A program made the position numbers and the translations under genes. From the NCBI RefSeq assembly GCF_002355435.1, contig NZ_AP017313.1, positions 3,348,001-3,412,000 on the forward strand: 64,000 nucleotides of DNA. Reading direction: 5' to 3'. This document shows positions 26,768 through 35,473 of this stretch, piece by piece (position 1 is the stretch's first letter; every line of letters begins with the position of its first letter). Origin of the DNA: Mucilaginibacter gotjawali. Lineage in GTDB: Bacteria; Bacteroidota; Bacteroidia; Sphingobacteriales; Sphingobacteriaceae. The notes beneath the pieces are model-generated. The model saw only the letters and a program-made list of their open reading frames with translations. It had not been told where the DNA came from and made no database searches.

Positions 26768-27727
26768 ATGAAACCAAGGCCTTTATTTTATTTGTTCGTG
26801 ATTCTTATTGCTAGTATAGCGATTTTATCGTCCTGTACTGAAATCATCGAACCATCTTTATCTAAACAACAAATTCAACTCGAAGCTCCTGTAGATCAAT
26901 ACCAAAGCACCAGCTATACGATCAATTTCTGGTGGGATGCGGTTGACCATGCTTTGTCCTACCACCTGCAGGTCGTCTCCCCTACTTTTGTCGCTCCTGG
27001 CGGTTTGATATTGGACACGATGGTACATAATTACAGGTTTTCCTACACACTCAATCCCGGCAACTATCAATGGCGTGTAATGGCGGAGAATGGCAGCTCA
27101 CAAACAGCATGGTCTTCTCCAAAAAGTTTTACGGTTGTCGCTGGTTCAATCAAACAGCAATCAGTCCAGCTCACTTCGCCGGCCAATAACCTGGTCACCA
27201 ATCAAAGTTCGTATACTTTCCAATGGGGCAGTTTGTATGGCGCAACGGCTTATCAATTGGAGATTGACACAAATAATTTTGCAAATGAAAGTGCTATCGT
27301 GTCGAACCAAACTATATCAGGCCAGCAACTCAGCTTTATCTTTCCCAAAGACCAAACTTACCAATGGCGGGTAAGAGCACAAAATGATACGGCCCAGGCT
27401 TTATGGTCGACCGTTTTTTTGGTCACCTATGACCATACACCGCCCGGGCAGGTTACCCTGGTTGCTCCTGTCACCGGAACGACTTTAAGTTTACCGGTCG
27501 CCCTTTCGTGGAATGCGGTAGCAACAGCTGTTAAGTATAAACTTTATGTATATAAGAGTGACGGAACTACTATTTATAATTCAAGTTTCCCTATGTCCCT
27601 CACAAGTACGAGTTACAGTTTTAATCTGGGAAGCTCAGGAAATACCGTCTATTGGATGGTAACTGCCCTGGATGCTGCCGGCAATGAAAGCCCGGCGAGT
27701 ACTAAAAACAGTTTTGTAGTACAATAA
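26768..27727 (+). CDS. Lipoprotein with fibronectin-III-like repeats
   Basis: This 319-residue lipoprotein has lipobox LSSC (Cys23) followed by three beta-sandwich-like repeats of ~95 residues. Each carries a YxLQ/YQLE plus YQWRV signature (for example YHLQVVSP with GNYQWRVMAENGSSQTAWS, then YQLEIDTN with YQWRVRAQNDTAQALWS). The repeats are typical of secreted FN3-type modules. It is the first gene of the plus-strand T2SS-like operon, 13 nt before the GspC-like gene. It could be an outer-membrane accessory or pilotin-like part of the machine (inference). Confidence 0.75.
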   Translation: MKPRPLFYLFVILIASIAILSSCTEIIEPSLSKQQIQLEAPVDQYQSTSYTINFWWDAVDHALSYHLQVVSPTFVAPGGLILDTMVHNYRFSYTLNPGNYQWRVMAENGSSQTAWSSPKSFTVVAGSIKQQSVQLTSPANNLVTNQSSYTFQWGSLYGATAYQLEIDTNNFANESAIVSNQTISGQQLSFIFPKDQTYQWRVRAQNDTAQALWSTVFLVTYDHTPPGQVTLVAPVTGTTLSLPVALSWNAVATAVKYKLYVYKSDGTTIYNSSFPMSLTSTSYSFNLGSSGNTVYWMVTALDAAGNESPASTKNSFVVQ

Positions 27728-27740
27728 GACTTAAATAAAG

Positions 27741-28238
27741 GTGAAGAACAAAAAACTGACATATGTATTGGGATTGGTAGTACTGGTGGTATGGGGCATG
27801 ATCATCTACAGGGTTTTTAATGGTCTTAACAGTGATGATGACTCCGTGCCTGTTGTTTCTTTGAAAACAGCGAAAGAGGCCTTTAACGATTTTAGTATCC
27901 CAAAAGATACTACTCATTTGTTGTTAAATTACCGGGACCCGTTTGGTATTGTAAAACAGAAAGATACCGATAAAGTTGGTGTCCGGAGGGTTGCTGAACG
28001 AAAAATTCCAGTGCAGGTTAAGCCCATGGATTGGGGATTTATCAGGTATTCAGGCTATATGCTGAATCCTACTACAAAAAAGCTGATCGCATTGGTAAAC
28101 ATTAACGGACAAAACATAACGCTGGCTGAAGGGCAAACAAAAAACGACCTCAAGCTGATCAAAAACCTGCGGGATTCCATCAAGATCAGCTATGCAGGTA
28201 AAACTAAATTTATAGCAATAAAGTCTTCCGCTTTATGA
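27741..28238 (+). CDS. GspC-like inner membrane protein
   Basis: This 165-residue protein starts with GTG. It has a short cytoplasmic N-terminus, one transmembrane helix (about 6-24) and a periplasmic part containing LLLNYRDPFGI and GFIRYSGYMLNPTTKKLIALVNINGQNITLAEGQ. These resemble the homology region of GspC/PilP, which contacts the secretin. Placement before pseudopilin and GspF genes supports this. Its stop overlaps the next start by 4 nt. The assignment rests on architecture and context; sequence similarity is weak by eye. Confidence 0.65.
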   Translation: MKNKKLTYVLGLVVLVVWGMIIYRVFNGLNSDDDSVPVVSLKTAKEAFNDFSIPKDTTHLLLNYRDPFGIVKQKDTDKVGVRRVAERKIPVQVKPMDWGFIRYSGYMLNPTTKKLIALVNINGQNITLAEGQTKNDLKLIKNLRDSIKISYAGKTKFIAIKSSAL

Positions 28239-28702
28239 GAAAACTATTTATCCTTTTGCTTTTTCTATTTTCGGGCCATTTATACGCGCAAAAACTGCCG
28301 GACTATGGCCTTTACCGGGCCCGGCTTACTGATTCCGGTAAAACTATTGAGGCTGAGTATAATCCAATAGACCACTTACCATCCATAAAAAGCAATTTAT
28401 TTTATTATTGGTACAACGCCAGCCGGGTACATTCTACACAAGGCGGTTATAGCGGGCAATTGCTTAATGGTTTATACACCGAGTACTATCCAAACAGGAA
28501 CCTGAAAGAACAGGGCGTATTTAAAAAAGGTTTGAAAGATGGCCTATGGAAAAGCTGGAATAAAGATGGAACGTTAAAACAAGCTACCAACTGGCATAAG
28601 GGCATTGAAGTAACCGGGGGGAAAGTACCGGTATGGCGGAGGCTAAACATCTTTAAAAAGAGCCAATGCCCCGGCGACACAATTCCTAAAAACAAACCAT
28701 AG
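28235..28702 (+). CDS. Secreted MORN-repeat-like (YwqK-type) protein
   Basis: The 155-residue protein has a signal peptide (cleavage near LYA-QK, about 19) and two MORN-like units: GQLLNGLYTEYYPNRNLKEQG and KGLKDGLWKSWNKDGTLKQATNW. Such modules fold as beta-hairpins and occur in many Bacteroidota exported proteins. It is embedded in the T2SS-like operon (4-nt overlap upstream, 8-nt gap downstream), so it is probably an accessory of the machine or its cargo. The role is unknown. Confidence 0.65.
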   Translation: MRKLFILLLFLFSGHLYAQKLPDYGLYRARLTDSGKTIEAEYNPIDHLPSIKSNLFYYWYNASRVHSTQGGYSGQLLNGLYTEYYPNRNLKEQGVFKKGLKDGLWKSWNKDGTLKQATNWHKGIEVTGGKVPVWRRLNIFKKSQCPGDTIPKNKP

Positions 28703-28710
28703 GACTTATT

Positions 28711-29978
28711 ATGCTGAAAGCCTCGGCTATGTATATTGTGATCATTATCGCCCTGGTAATTGGGGTATTGTGCTCTTCGTTGATCGTGGCAGCTTTCTTT
28801 TACCGGATGGAGTACCAGAAGAAATTCCGGTATGATCAGTTGGACAACAACCTTAATTCCGGTGTCAATATTTTATTGGCAGGGAGTGACACATCTTATC
28901 TCAGCAGTAGAACGATGAGTTTGTTTAATAATGGCACCGATTCTGTTTCCCTAAAAAGGACGTTCTGGGGCATGTATGATATAGGTACCTCCGTGGCATT
29001 TATTCAAAAAGACACTTTATACAAAACCTTTTCCATAGCCTATTCCATAGATTCAAGCAAATGGGCTGCCTTGTACCTTATTGATGAGGAGCGCCCCCTA
29101 TCTCTAAGCGGCAAAACGGCTATCGTCGGGGATGTATATGTACCCAAAGCGGGCGTAACCACCGCTTATGTAGACAATAAAGCCTACCTGGGCGATAAGC
29201 GCCTGATCGCCGGCAAAAAAAACAACAGCGACAAAACGTTACCACCGTTGGCAGAGGGCCGCTTAGCAGAATTTGAGCAATTTATAAACACAAACCATTC
29301 CGGGGATAGTTCGTTCAACCGCATCGATACCCTTAAGCAATCATTTTTATTGCCGACTAAATATTTCAATTTTAAAAACAAAGTTCAAACGCTCAGCAAT
29401 ATAAACCTCAGCGGTAATGTGATATTGTTTTCTGATACCACTATTAACATTGACAGCACGGCATCTCTGAACAGCATCATCATCTATGCGAAAGGGATCC
29501 ATATAAAAAGCGGCTTTCATGGTAGCGCCCAGTTCTTCGCAAGGGATTCCATCAGCGTCGACAGTAATTGCCTGTTCAGCTATCCCTCCTGCTTAGGTGT
29601 CCTGCGTTTTGATAAACCCGGAACGGTACCGGTACAGGAAAAAATCCACCTGGGCAACCATACTATATTTAGAGGTATTTTATTCACCTACGAAAAAACA
29701 GAAACATCGCTAAAACCTTTGATCGATTTGGGCCGGGGAGTTAAAATAGCAGGACAGGTATATTCACAGGGAATTATGCGAACCAAAGATGCCGTGGAAG
29801 TTGCCGGCAGCGTTTTCACCAGCCAGTTTTTGTACCAAAATTCATTTACCTTGTTTCAAAACTACCTCATCAATATAACGATGAACTCAAAGGCGCTTTC
29901 CCCCTATTATTTAACCGGGGACCTGACGCCGGTAGCCGGAAAAAGAAAAAAGTATTGCAATGGCTGGAACCAAAATAA
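28711..29978 (+). CDS. Membrane-anchored T2SS-operon protein (minor pseudopilin position); apparent frameshift at 3' end
   Basis: The product has an N-terminal transmembrane helix (about 8-30, YIVIIIALVIGVLCSSLIVAAFF) and a ~380-residue periplasmic part. Residues ~230-330 are repetitive beta-rich sequence reminiscent of polymer-forming or beta-helix proteins. It sits where minor pseudopilin genes (GspK-like) are expected. In the plain frame translation runs to 30105, but the last 50 residues are a Cys/His-rich shadow of the next gene. A -1 shift at A_AAA_AAG (29946-29952), or one extra A, gives the natural ending KVLQWLEPK and a stop at 29978, overlapping the next start by 19 nt (422 residues). 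Confidence 0.65.
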
Positions 29979-30328
29979 ATATCAAGGCAGAGGTAAAGGC
30001 CTCTACCATACTCGAGGTAGTGATTGCCATGGTGCTCATTGTCGTGGTGTTCAGCATTGCCATGATGATCTTTGCCAATGTTACCAGCAGTTCCTTATCC
30101 GTTAAAAAGATCAGGGCGCAGGCTGTTTTACATGAAGCGCTGTTAGATGCTGAAAAAAGTATTAGCCCCACATCCCAGTCTTTGAATGTTGACGATTTCA
30201 GGATCGAGCAGGAAGTTAAACCTTATAATCAAATGAGTCAATTGTATGATATACACCTGACCGCATATGATGGCAACCAGCAAAAAGTAACAGAATTAGA
30301 AAAAGTGATCCTCATCAGCCATGAATAA
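29960..30328 (+). CDS. Pseudopilin (GspI/H-like)
   Basis: This 122-residue protein has a type IV prepilin-like N-terminus: basic leader, Lys-Ala, then S15-T-I-L-E19 and a hydrophobic helix (VVIAMVLIVVVFSIAMMIFA). Glu at +5 is conserved, but the residue at -1 is Ala instead of the usual Gly. Such proteins assemble into the periplasmic pseudopilus of type II secretion. The start ATG lies within the end of the preceding gene, and its own end overlaps the next pseudopilin start by 8 nt. Confidence 0.8.
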   Translation: MAGTKINIKAEVKASTILEVVIAMVLIVVVFSIAMMIFANVTSSSLSVKKIRAQAVLHEALLDAEKSISPTSQSLNVDDFRIEQEVKPYNQMSQLYDIHLTAYDGNQQKVTELEKVILISHE

Positions 30329-30824
30329 ACGCGTAAAAGCCTTTACGATCATGGAAGTAACCATCACCATGCTGGTGGCTGCTTTGGTTATGGGCATCAC
30401 TTATTCGGCTTATTCCATTATTATCAAATCGTACGGCGCTTTCAATAAAAAAAACCAGGATATGGCGGTATTGGTACGCCTGGATGAATGGCTGAAAAAA
30501 GACTTTTCCCGTGCAGATATCATATTGAAAGATACCGCCGGGATCGCACTGAATAGCGCTGATCGTCATATCAAATACCGGTTCGACCCGGAGTTTATCG
30601 TACGGACCGAAATAAGGGCGGATACCTTTAAAGTGAAAACAGATTCCCTCGTTACCGCTTTTGAAGGCCTGCCTGTAAATGAATTTGGGCCGACAGATGA
30701 ACAAACCCGGCTGGATGATCTTGACCTGGTTATATTATTCCAGGGCGAAAAAATTCCGTATCATTACCATAAACAATACAGTTCCGTCAACCTCATCAAC
30801 AGAAACGCCAATGCCCTCAATTGA
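30321..30824 (+). CDS. Pseudopilin (GspJ-like)
   Basis: This 167-residue protein has a prepilin leader MNKRVKA, cleavage expected after Ala7, then F8-T-I-M-E12 and a hydrophobic helix (VTITMLVAALVMGITYSAYSIII). The periplasmic globular part is consistent with a minor pseudopilin of GspJ size. It lies between another pseudopilin gene and gspF-like gene, overlapping both. Confidence 0.8.
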   Translation: MNKRVKAFTIMEVTITMLVAALVMGITYSAYSIIIKSYGAFNKKNQDMAVLVRLDEWLKKDFSRADIILKDTAGIALNSADRHIKYRFDPEFIVRTEIRADTFKVKTDSLVTAFEGLPVNEFGPTDEQTRLDDLDLVILFQGEKIPYHYHKQYSSVNLINRNANALN

Positions 30825-31959
30825 CCTCAGCAGATACGAAAACAAAAAGACGCCAAAGCCTGCCAAAACAGACGATGGCGGTGGCTTTTTAGCGCTGATG
30901 AATAAGGACATCAGTTTTGGCAGCAAAGAATTAAATGATAAAAAGAAGGAATCCCTGTACCTCGAACTCAGCTCCCTCCTATTGGCTGGTATAAACCTGA
31001 AAAGCAGTTTCGAACTCATCACCGCCGATCAACATAAGGAAAAAGACAAAGAGTTGTACACCAACATCCAGGATGCTGTTTTAAAAGGGGAAACTTTTTC
31101 CAGGGCGCTGCAATTAACCGGCAGGTTCTCCTTGTATGAAGTTTACAGTTTACAGATTGGTGAAGAAACCGGCAAACTGATTGAAGTATTACAGGACCTC
31201 GCCAAATTTTACCAGAACAAGATCAAACAGCGCCGCAAGATTGTATCGGCATTAACTTATCCCTGTATTGTTTTAAGTGCATCATTAAGCGCGGTATTCT
31301 TTATGCTGAAATTTGTGGTGCCGATGTTTGGCGATGTATTTAAACGCTTTGGCGGGAAATTACCCTGGATCACCCAAAAAATTATGAACATATCCAAAGG
31401 CCTGGAGGATAACCTTTGGAAGGCCATCACTGTCCTTATTTTGATCGCCTTAGTTATCATTTTTACGCGAAAGACGGAGCAGTTCCGGCGTATAGTTTCA
31501 AAGATTGTGATGCGGATCCCGATGATAGGCAACCTGGTGCAAAAGGTTTACCTGGCGCGTTTTTGTAATTCGATGCGCTTGCTCATCAATGCCAAATTGC
31601 CCTTGTTGCGTGCTATCGCGCTGATCAGGCAGATGATCAGGTATTATCCCATCGAATCCTCATTACAGAAAGTAGAAGATGACATCATGAGCGGCAAATC
31701 CCTGCACGAAAGCCTGCAGCAGTTCCCGGTTTACCCCTCCAAAATGATCCAGCTGGTTAAAGTTGGCGAAGAAACCAACCAGCTGGATTACTTTTTCGGC
31801 AAGATCTCCGAACAATACATTGATGAAGTGGAATACAAAACCTCCACCCTCAGCAGCGCTATGGAACCTTTGATCATCATTTTCCTGGGCCTCATCGTGG
31901 CGGTTATATTGATATCCATGTACCTGCCGCTGTTCCAGTTAAGCAACAGTTTTCAGTAA
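30811..31959 (+). CDS. gspF: GspF/PilC-like inner membrane platform protein
   Basis: This 382-residue protein has two T2SSF domains (about 85-205 and 285-375). Each has the LxxLLxAGxxLxxSxE type start (SSLLLAGINLKSSFELI; RLLINAKLPLLRAIALI) and the GEETGKL/GEETNQL signature. Three transmembrane helices are visible (about 160-182, 208-225, 350-372). The ATG at 30811 is chosen because it begins the protein-like sequence MPSIDLS and overlaps the previous stop by 14 nt; an earlier in-frame opening at 30679 only shadows the pseudopilin gene. GspF anchors the secretion ATPase at the inner membrane. It is the last gene of the plus-strand operon. Confidence 0.9.
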   Translation: MPSIDLSRYENKKTPKPAKTDDGGGFLALMNKDISFGSKELNDKKKESLYLELSSLLLAGINLKSSFELITADQHKEKDKELYTNIQDAVLKGETFSRALQLTGRFSLYEVYSLQIGEETGKLIEVLQDLAKFYQNKIKQRRKIVSALTYPCIVLSASLSAVFFMLKFVVPMFGDVFKRFGGKLPWITQKIMNISKGLEDNLWKAITVLILIALVIIFTRKTEQFRRIVSKIVMRIPMIGNLVQKVYLARFCNSMRLLINAKLPLLRAIALIRQMIRYYPIESSLQKVEDDIMSGKSLHESLQQFPVYPSKMIQLVKVGEETNQLDYFFGKISEQYIDEVEYKTSTLSSAMEPLIIIFLGLIVAVILISMYLPLFQLSNSFQ

Positions 31960-32020
31960 GAAACTGAAGCCTTTCCTTCCGCCAAATGGAATTTAATAAA
32001 TGTCACCCGTACAATTTTGT
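31942..32020 (+). repeat. 79-bp segment duplicated at 35371-35449 (gspF 3' end copy 1)
   Basis: The last codons of the gspF-like gene plus 62 bp of downstream sequence are repeated almost exactly (one visible difference, C to T) 3,429 bp away between the two IS110 units. This direct repeat brackets the toxin-tip/RAYT/first IS110 segment, marking an insertion or duplication event. Confidence 0.9.
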
Positions 32021-32310
32021 AGCGCTAAACGTGCTACACCTGCTACAAAGCAGCTACAAAACTGAATATCAGCAATTTAACTGCTGACAAAATTTTGTCA
32101 GTGAGAGGATCGTGTCAGCACTTTTGGACGATATTTGCTTAAATAAACAATTTTGTGGTAAACTTTTATATGAGCAAAGCCCGGCGCGCGGCAAGGTTCT
32201 TGCTATTATCTTACATTCGTCACTGCAGTTGCAAACTGCAGGCATAACCGTCCGAAGTCATAGAAATCGGACAGCGTTTAATGTAAACTACGCACAGCGG
32301 ACGAAATACA
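31960..32310. other. Intergenic region with palindromes
   Basis: About 350 bp without a gene between the convergent gspF-like and immunity genes. It contains three GCTAC(A) motifs in 32021-32060, a perfect 18-bp palindrome CTGACAAAATTTTGTCAG (32084-32101) and a small hairpin CTGCAGTT-GCA-AACTGCAG (about 32224-32242). None has a downstream T-run, so these are not classic terminators. Confidence 0.6.
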
Positions 32311-32844
32311 TCATGAAAACATCACACTATAAAAATCTTTGTATTGTTTACCACCTGCTAATTCAGAACAGTATTCGGCCATTTCTTGTGCTATTTGTTC
32401 ATTATTATATAAGTCGTCATCCAAACCGCATTTTTCAAGAAAGCACCCTGCTTCAAAAAGCGCATCCAAAAACATGCTCCCGTTCTTAGCGCATTTGTAC
32501 ATTAAATGTTCAGATTGTTCTTCATAACACCTTATTTCGCCATTTGGATTGTATAACACTAAATCGTCAGTTTCGAATTTCCCAAAAAACACCACCTCCT
32601 CCTGGGCAACAAGAGGTTGATATAAGAAATTTACCATGCCAATCGATAATCCAGTTAAATCAAACACATTTATTAATTTTATAATTTCGTCGTCGTTGTC
32701 CATAATTACTGCATCCTTCTTTCGCATTATCTGATATTCTTGTATCTGCTTTCTAATAAAAACATCATCAAGCCCCCGCGCTTTGTAGGCTTCATAAGAA
32801 GACGGAATCCCTTTAATTTTTTCGGCAAATTCTGTGTAGTTCAT
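32311..32844 (-). CDS. Probable immunity protein of the displaced toxin tip
   Basis: The 177-residue cytoplasmic, acidic protein resembles SMI1/KNR4-like (SUKH) immunity proteins in size and composition, with the block FGKFETDDLVLYNPNGEIRCYEEQSEH and a C-terminal CLEKCGLDDDLYNNEQIAQEMA helix. Its ATG overlaps the stop of the upstream toxin-tip frame by 4 nt (ATGA), the usual toxin-immunity coupling. The family is inferred; the gene order is the stronger evidence. Confidence 0.6.
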   Translation of the reverse strand: MNYTEFAEKIKGIPSSYEAYKARGLDDVFIRKQIQEYQIMRKKDAVIMDNDDEIIKLINVFDLTGLSIGMVNFLYQPLVAQEEVVFFGKFETDDLVLYNPNGEIRCYEEQSEHLMYKCAKNGSMFLDALFEAGCFLEKCGLDDDLYNNEQIAQEMAEYCSELAGGKQYKDFYSVMFS

Positions 32845-33176
32845 TGGACAATATTTACTTGTTGTGTCACGTCAGCGTTTGGATTTGCTTGGGTTGCTGA
32901 ATAAGATCCAGTTTTTCCGACACCAACGTATACGCCTTTTTTTGAATCATACGAATAACTGGAATAAGTATCATAAACTTCGGTTACACTTCCGTCTTTT
33001 CCAACTTTCCTTGAGGTGATTTCAAAATATTGATCTGTCAAAGCATCGAAATATACGGTATTCAAATTATTACCAGCAGAGAACTGCATACCCAACGCGT
33101 GAGGATCATTACTAAAAATATCGTGTATTAAACCATAGGCCATCGAAAAAGTACCCAAGTCTTCTGCAAATGCCAT
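32841..33176 (-). CDS. Orphan C-terminal toxin-module fragment (RHS/polymorphic toxin tip)
   Basis: From the internal ATG at 33176 the frame encodes 111 residues (MAFAEDLGTFSMAYGLIHD, then HALGMQFSAGNN and EVYDTYSSYSYDSKKG). There is no signal peptide. The same frame is open upstream to 33272 but reads through repeat sequence (AATTCAGGCGCG at 33191-33202), so the fragment has been cut from a larger protein at that repeat. Together with the coupled immunity gene it looks like a displaced RHS C-terminal tip. The toxic activity cannot be named. Confidence 0.5.
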   Translation of the reverse strand: MAFAEDLGTFSMAYGLIHDIFSNDPHALGMQFSAGNNLNTVYFDALTDQYFEITSRKVGKDGSVTEVYDTYSSYSYDSKKGVYVGVGKTGSYSATQANPNADVTQQVNIVQ

Positions 33177-33233
33177 AATTCGCCCCCCCGAATTCAGGCG
33201 CGAGTGTCGGCGGGAGGCTGTGCGGCTGTAGCA

Positions 33234-33252
33234 CTCGTGCCCCGCTGACAGG
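33234..33252 (+). repeat. REP-like inverted repeat, left arm at the RAYT gene
   Basis: CTCGTGCCCCGCTGACAGG (33234-33252) is repeated in inverted orientation at 33886-33904, bracketing the REP-associated transposase gene. The inverted match extends by two further bases (TA) on the inner side. Pairs of this kind are typical substrates of RAYT enzymes. Confidence 0.8.
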
Positions 33253-33268
33253 TAATAAACTGTGCCGG

Positions 33269-33829
33269 TCATTGTATCAAGGGATCAACCAAAATTATGT
33301 CAATTAACCCCGGTAAACCGCAATAATCCCTGGCGCTGCTGTATAAATAATCTTCCGGTCTCTCAACAATCCGGGCCACTACTGGGTTATAATGTATATA
33401 ATCCAGCTTTTGATGCAATATTTTCAAGTCATACAATTCGATGGGATGGTTATCCTGCTGCCACAACTGGAAACCGACATTTTGACTATTCTTTTTTCCT
33501 GCCCTTTTCATCATCCATAGCATCCATTCCCTACGGCTTTCGGCCGGATGCTGTTCAATAGCTTCCCTCAACGCGATGGACGTATGTTTCTTCATATCCC
33601 GCATAATGTTTTCCAGCTTTTCGCCATGAGTGCCGATGATCATATGGATATGGCTGCTCATGATGCACCAGCCATATATTTCGAGCCCTTTCTTCTGCTG
33701 ACAATGCTTCCAGCTGGCGATCATTATCTCTCTATATTCACTTCGAATAAAAAGGTCGATCCAATTTACAACAGCAAAGCTTACAAAGTAAAGTTTATCC
33801 TGATCGTGGAATTTGTATTTGCGGCTCAT
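33269..33829 (-). CDS. REP-associated tyrosine transposase (RAYT, Y1_Tnp/TnpA_REP type)
   Basis: This 186-residue protein has the HUH nuclease motif in SSHIHMI (about 58-64) and the catalytic Tyr region LDYIHYNPV (about 142-150), both characteristic of the Y1 transposase family in its RAYT branch. The start MSRKYKFHDQDKLYFVSFAVVNW is typical for Bacteroidota members. It is flanked by inverted REP-like repeats. RAYTs cut and spread REP sequences in single-stranded form and are usually domesticated, non-IS genes. Confidence 0.9.
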   Translation of the reverse strand: MSRKYKFHDQDKLYFVSFAVVNWIDLFIRSEYREIMIASWKHCQQKKGLEIYGWCIMSSHIHMIIGTHGEKLENIMRDMKKHTSIALREAIEQHPAESRREWMLWMMKRAGKKNSQNVGFQLWQQDNHPIELYDLKILHQKLDYIHYNPVVARIVERPEDYLYSSARDYCGLPGLIDIILVDPLIQ

Positions 33830-33885
33830 TGAGGTTTAAAAATACGATAGTTAAATCAACAATGCAAAATTGTTATGGTTGGTTA

Positions 33886-33904
33886 CCTGTCAGCGGGGCA
33901 CGAG
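33886..33904 (-). repeat. REP-like inverted repeat, right arm at the RAYT gene
   Basis: CCTGTCAGCGGGGCACGAG is the exact inverted copy of 33234-33252. It lies within the 1,582-bp duplicated unit, so a further copy with one change (CAGCAGGG) occurs at about 35572-35590. Confidence 0.8.
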
Positions 33905-34015
33905 GTACTGTCTTAAAAAGCAAGTTTTTTCCATGATATTTTTTCTATTAAATTTGTATAGCGAAAGAAGGCATACGTTGATACGTTGACGGATGACTAT
34001 CTTGTGTAGCCCTGG

Positions 34016-35095
34016 TTATGCCGGGGCTACTTCATTAAGTTGACCTTCGGTCAAAGCGAAAGAAGGCGCCGTCTCCTCATTTCCGAATTTATTGATCTTG
34101 GCATCGCGGTTAAACGCTTCATTCTTTTTCCATAACGTATAGATCATTACCAGTAATTTTCTTTGTACGGCTACATAGGCTTTCATTTTTTGATGATGCC
34201 GTGCAAGTATCCGCTCAAAGAAGGTTTTAAAATTTCCTTTTTCGTATCGGACCACATTAAATGCCGGCATATACATGGCGCGCCTGATGTGGCTGTTGCC
34301 TTTTTTGGATATTTTGGTTTTTCCTCGATGACCGCCGGATTGGTTTTCAATTATATCATACCCCGAATACCTGACCAGTTGCGATGCAGATTTAAACAAG
34401 GCAAAACCGTTTGTTTCCGCAAGCACTACTGCCACTGTCATATAACTTAACCCTTTTATGTCAATAATATGATCCACTCTTTGGCCTACCTCATCGTTGC
34501 TGTAAAGATGGTCATGGATGCTCTGATCGGTTTCTTTAAGCTGCTTTTCAATTGTAGCAATCAGTTTTTTAAGCTGTTTGATTACGGCTTTAGTGCTGTA
34601 AATACTATGCTCATCGGCATGAAGCTGATTATTGATATTGGTTTTGAGTTCCTGAAGACTTTGATGATGACGGGTCATTGCCCTAAGTGTATAAAAGAAC
34701 TCATCCATGGGCTGCCACAATTCCAGGCATTGCTCAGCACCCATACGGGCAAGTCCTGCTGCATCTATTTTATCATTCTTCGATCTAAGCCCCAGTGCCT
34801 GTAAATACTTTTTGGCTTTGTTTGGTAATACAACGGCAACGTCAAATCCGGCCTTAAACAAAAACAAGGCACATGCTTCGTAATATACACCGGTAGCTTC
34901 AATCACGTTAACTAAAGGAATGTCTGATTCCTTTTTGTGACGGGATAGCCATACAAGCAGGTCTTTAAACCCCTGCATGTCGTTAGCAAATTTACTGCTG
35001 GCTTTTACTTTTACCTGTTGCCTTGAGTCGATTACCGAAAGGCAGACATGAATATCTTTCATAGATGCATCCATGCCAAGTGAATACTTTAACAT
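34016..35095 (-). CDS. IS110 family transposase, copy 1
   Basis: The 359-residue transposase has the DEDD_Tnp_IS110 domain (about 5-160; SLGMDASMKDI, NVIEATGVYYE and KNDKIDAAGLARMG supply the acidic residues). A coiled-coil region (about 150-195) follows, then the Transposase_20 domain with IIDIKGLSYMTVAVVLAE and the catalytic Ser region KKGNSHIRRAMY. It is intact and identical to the copy at 35702-36781, so one copy arose recently. IS110 elements usually lack classic inverted repeats. Confidence 0.95.
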   Translation of the reverse strand: MLKYSLGMDASMKDIHVCLSVIDSRQQVKVKASSKFANDMQGFKDLLVWLSRHKKESDIPLVNVIEATGVYYEACALFLFKAGFDVAVVLPNKAKKYLQALGLRSKNDKIDAAGLARMGAEQCLELWQPMDEFFYTLRAMTRHHQSLQELKTNINNQLHADEHSIYSTKAVIKQLKKLIATIEKQLKETDQSIHDHLYSNDEVGQRVDHIIDIKGLSYMTVAVVLAETNGFALFKSASQLVRYSGYDIIENQSGGHRGKTKISKKGNSHIRRAMYMPAFNVVRYEKGNFKTFFERILARHHQKMKAYVAVQRKLLVMIYTLWKKNEAFNRDAKINKFGNEETAPSFALTEGQLNEVAPA

Positions 35096-35370
35096 AAGAT
35101 TTTACAATTAAGGTGTACAAATACAGGATCTTTTTATACTGCCTTTACTCATGTTTCATACAGGATTAATACGCAATGTACTATCCTTAAGTACTGTCCA
35201 GGCTTGGTAAAAAGAAAACTAATGGCAGGTTATCCTCGTGCTCAATATCCATTATTGGTATTTTTAACGCCCAGTCAAAGTACTGCCGTTAGCCCTGTTT
35301 GATTATCTTTACAAAGATATGAGTGCCCCACCTCTTTGGCCTGCGCCACACACTCGCGCCTGAATTGGGG

Positions 35371-35449
35371 AGCAATAGTTTTCAGTAAGAAACTGAAGCC
35401 TTTCCTTCCGCCAAATGGAATTTAATAAATGTCACCCGTACAATTTTGT
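35371..35449 (+). repeat. 79-bp segment duplicated from 31942-32020 (gspF 3' end copy 2)
   Basis: This copy of the gspF tail lies between the two IS110 units. It is followed by 24 bp of unique sequence (35450-35473) before the second 1,582-bp unit begins. Confidence 0.9.
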
Positions 35450-35473
35450 TGCTATATACTACAGACATCAGAG

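Larger units (their letters stand above)
33788..35369. repeat. 1,582-bp duplicated unit, copy 1 (contains IS110 transposase)
   Basis: This unit is repeated at 35474-37055 (offset 1,686 bp) with essentially no differences (one seen near 33895). It includes 228 bp before and 274 bp after the IS110 gene, and the first 42 bp of the RAYT gene, so it is larger than the transposase gene and its non-coding ends cannot be assigned to the IS with certainty. Confidence 0.92.

Noticed and set aside
32084..32101. 18-bp palindrome as the gspF terminator
   Set aside because: It is a perfect palindrome but lacks a GC-rich stem and a downstream T-run, so it is noted only as a possible binding site.
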